From Candidatus Omnitrophota bacterium (GTDB lineage Bacteria; Hinthialibacterota; Hinthialibacteria; Hinthialibacterales; Hinthialibacteraceae): a stretch of 33,654 nt of DNA. Made by a program: the position numbers and the translations under genes. Under the pieces are notes generated by a model, which saw nothing but the letters and a program-made list of their open reading frames with translations, ran no database searches and was not told where the DNA came from. Position 1 is the stretch's first letter, and each line of letters opens with the position of its first letter. Positions 31,932-33,654 of this stretch are shown here, in pieces. The stretch covers positions 1 through 33,654 of the forward strand of contig JAFGTC010000101.1 in NCBI GenBank assembly GCA_016934335.1. The letters are read 5' to 3'.

Positions 31932-32506
31932 GAGTTCTCCTCCTTTCGGCCTGACAGTTTGACTTTCAGTTTTTCCAGCCCATAACGAAAGCGCGATTTC
32001 ACCGTCGCCTCCGACGCGCCGGCCGCCGCAGCGATATCGGCGAACGCCAGGCCGCCATAAACCCGCAGCCGGATGACTTCGGCCTGCCGGCGCGGTAATT
32101 CGTCTAACAAACGCTCCATGCAAAGCTGTTCTTCGGTCGCGAAGGCTCGCTCCGCAGCGTCCGGCCCGTCCCGCGCAATCGTCCCGGAGACGCGTTCGTC
32201 GAGCGACTCTTCGCGCCGGCGTCCGCGATAACGCTGCCAATCGATGCAGGCGTTGGCGGTCATGCGGTATAAATACGGCCCCACATGGTGAATCTTGCGA
32301 TAGCGCGCCCGTTTCGTGAACGCCTTCAAGAATACCTTCTGTACCACGTCCTCAGCGTCCGGCAGATTCCCGAGGCGGCGATAAGCGTAGCGCACCAGCC
32401 GCTCGCCGAATGCGTCGACCAACAACTTGAATTCGCCGGGCGTCTGCGGCCAATCGTCGCTCCAACTCGCGGCGGCCGCACCGTCATGGGGATGAGTCGC
32501 AGTCAT
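31928..32506 (-). CDS. ECF-type RNA polymerase sigma factor
   Basis: From the ATG at 32506 (GGAG six bases ahead; another ATG at 32533 is weaker) the product is 192 residues. Region 2 lies at about 29-98 with N-L-P-D-A-E-D-V-V-Q-K-V-F-L-K-A-F and a V-G-P-Y-L-Y-R-M-T-A-N-A-C-I-D helix. Region 4 at about 129-181 carries L-P-R-R-Q-A-E-V-I-R-L-R and the HTH A-F-A-D-I-A-A-A-A-G-A-S-E-A-T-V-K-S-R. It directs RNA polymerase to a small regulon that cannot be named here. Its stop overlaps the start of its membrane anti-sigma partner, so the two are made together. Confidence 0.93.
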   Translation of the reverse strand: MTATHPHDGAAAASWSDDWPQTPGEFKLLVDAFGERLVRYAYRRLGNLPDAEDVVQKVFLKAFTKRARYRKIHHVGPYLYRMTANACIDWQRYRGRRREESLDERVSGTIARDGPDAAERAFATEEQLCMERLLDELPRRQAEVIRLRVYGGLAFADIAAAAGASEATVKSRFRYGLEKLKVKLSGRKEENS

Positions 32507-32608
32507 CACAATCTCCGAGGCGCCGGGAAACATGCTTCATCGAACTCCTCTCATCCTGTCCTACTCCAAGGACGCTTTGGACCGGTGAGAAGATTTATTT
32601 TTTTATTT

Positions 32609-33280
32609 CTATTTTTTTATCTTCCCCAAGGCGGCGCGGATGGCTTCCGCCGTTTGCTGCGCCAGGGCTTGCGAGCCCTCATCCGTAAAATGCACATTGA
32701 CCGGCCGCTGAATTTTCTCCAGGCGGGGCAGCGCGAAGGCGTATAAATCGTTGACGGACGCATCATATTTCTTCATAACAGCGGCCGCCGCTTCGTTATA
32801 CCGAACCACATCGGCGGGGATGCGCTTGGGGCTCACATCGCCTTCCGGAACCGGAGTAGTGCTGGCCCAGATCAGCTGCGCTCCCGTATCTTTCAATCGC
32901 TTCACCAGCCGCTCCAGCGTCAACCGGTAATAATCCAGCGGCGCTTGATGCTCGCCGTCCTCCAGAATCTTCAGATCGTGCAATCCCCAGTTGAAATGGA
33001 TGACGTCCCATTTCTCTTCGCCCAGCCATTCGCCCAATCGATCCCACCCCCGAATAGTCGGCCCGCCGTTCGTAGGAATGCGATGCACATTGGCGATACC
33101 TTGCAGAATCTCCCGCACCGGCAGGGTGTAGCCGATGGAAATCGAATCCCCTATCAGCAGCACCCGCGGCAGATCGGGATCGTCTTCAATGGGATCGAAC
33201 GGCGAAGGATTCTGCTGAGCATCCGAAGCGGGCGCCAAAATCCATGCGATGAATGTCATAGCCGCAATAATTCGTCTCAT
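32609..33280 (-). CDS. exported SGNH/GDSL-family hydrolase
   Basis: The ATG at 33280 with GAGGAGG just ahead is preferred to a TTG 15 bases earlier. A signal peptide (I-A-A-M-T-F-I-A-W-I-L-A-P-A-S-D-A) leads an SGNH hydrolase: block I is L-I-G-D-S46-I-S-I-G-Y with the nucleophile Ser, block III F-N97-W-G-L-H-D-L-K, and block V V-N-V-H197-F-T-D-E-G. The usual Asp three residues before that His is Val, so catalysis would rest on a Ser-His pair, as in some family members. Such enzymes deacetylate or deacylate glycans and esters. It follows the sigma/anti-sigma pair on the same strand but has its own promoter region. Confidence 0.85.
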   Translation of the reverse strand: MRRIIAAMTFIAWILAPASDAQQNPSPFDPIEDDPDLPRVLLIGDSISIGYTLPVREILQGIANVHRIPTNGGPTIRGWDRLGEWLGEEKWDVIHFNWGLHDLKILEDGEHQAPLDYYRLTLERLVKRLKDTGAQLIWASTTPVPEGDVSPKRIPADVVRYNEAAAAVMKKYDASVNDLYAFALPRLEKIQRPVNVHFTDEGSQALAQQTAEAIRAALGKIKK

Positions 33281-33448
33281 TTTTTTCCTCCTCAAAAAAA
33301 ATACCCTTCCATTTCCTTAGTCGAATCGTACTATAGAAGAACGCCCGAATATAACCGGGTGGATTATTTTTTCGCATTTCGGGATTTTTTTGAAAAATTA
33401 TTTGGATTTAAATTCTGATTTAGTTATAATTCTTTACATCGAAGAAAA

Positions 33449-33654
33449 ATGAAAAAAAGACAATTTCTTTCCATATTCGCCTGTTTGATCGGCAGAATCT
33501 CTCTTCCCGCTCTCGCCGAGGAATTGCGCTGCGGCCGCTGCGGGAAAATCATCAAGGGCCGATACATCACTTACAGCATCAACAACGAAAAGAAATTGAT
33601 CGTCTGCCAATCCTGCGATCAGAGCCTCCCCAAATGCGACGCCTGCGGCCTCCC
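33449..33654 (+). CDS. start of a Cys-rich exported protein, cut by the window edge
   Basis: An open frame starts at ATG 33449 and runs off the window; 68 full codons are visible. The N-terminus looks like a signal peptide (F-L-S-I-F-A-C-L-I-G-R, with cleavage near L-A-E). It is followed by three CxxC pairs: C-G-R-C-G-K, C-Q-S-C and C-D-A-C-G-L-P. The spacing is LIM- or zinc-ribbon-like and recalls the start of bacterial DA1-type proteins, which end in a metallopeptidase domain. That part is outside the window, so the family stays open. No strong ribosome site is seen (GAAGAAAA precedes the ATG). Confidence 0.6.
   Translation, partial: MKKRQFLSIFACLIGRISLPALAEELRCGRCGKIIKGRYITYSINNEKKLIVCQSCDQSLPKCDACGL

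Overview
The window looks like chromosome from an uncultivated, Gram-negative-type bacterium with many secreted proteins. There is no rRNA or marker gene to place it. Several traits fit candidate phyla such as Sumerlaeota, Hydrogenedentota or Hinthialibacterota: two short pseudopilins with the N-terminal pattern FTLIELLIVVAIIGILAAIA, P/T-rich linkers before dockerin-like tails, a DUF547 protein, a sialidase-like protein with a Tat-type leader, and large secreted carbohydrate-binding-like proteins. That placement is inference only.

Region 1 (1-5662) is the right end of an integrative element. It ends at a 3' tRNA fragment (T arm plus acceptor strand, about 5625-5662) that looks like an attachment site, with a tyrosine recombinase just inside it. 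The element carries a leftward set of small genes (RHH regulator, two unknown proteins, an excisionase-like HTH protein) closed by a UUCG-loop terminator. It also has a divergent second RHH-like gene across a perfect 14-bp palindrome, a small convergent relative of that gene, an 11-bp phased tandem repeat, a zinc-ribbon membrane protein abutting a truncated vsr remnant, and an A/T-rich secreted trypsin-like protease. Just outside the att site lies a decayed rhuM.

Region 2 (6.1-11.3 kb) holds an MFS transporter, a sialidase-like protein, two pseudopilins and a secreted protein of unknown function. Region 3 (11.3-13.3 kb) is a compact leftward operon. It encodes a DUF2089-type zinc-ribbon/HTH regulator and two related membrane proteins, and all three share one short C-terminal helical motif. 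This is the best candidate here for an undescribed regulatory system.

Region 4 (13.9-22.4 kb) is mostly household functions: a PilZ-like protein, an exported HEAT-like protein, MutM, a polyprenyl diphosphate synthase, a dockerin-tailed secreted protein, a DUF547 protein, a sodium/proton antiporter-like carrier and ElbB. Region 5 (22.5-30.3 kb) holds an 817-residue secreted protein with a duplicated module, an AEC transporter, a lipoprotein, a Tyr/Pro-rich TPR protein, a DUF554 membrane protein and an unknown cytoplasmic protein. Region 6 (30.3-33.6 kb) has an ECF sigma factor translationally coupled to a membrane anti-sigma factor with a very large outer domain, an SGNH hydrolase, and the start of a Cys-rich exported protein cut by the window edge.
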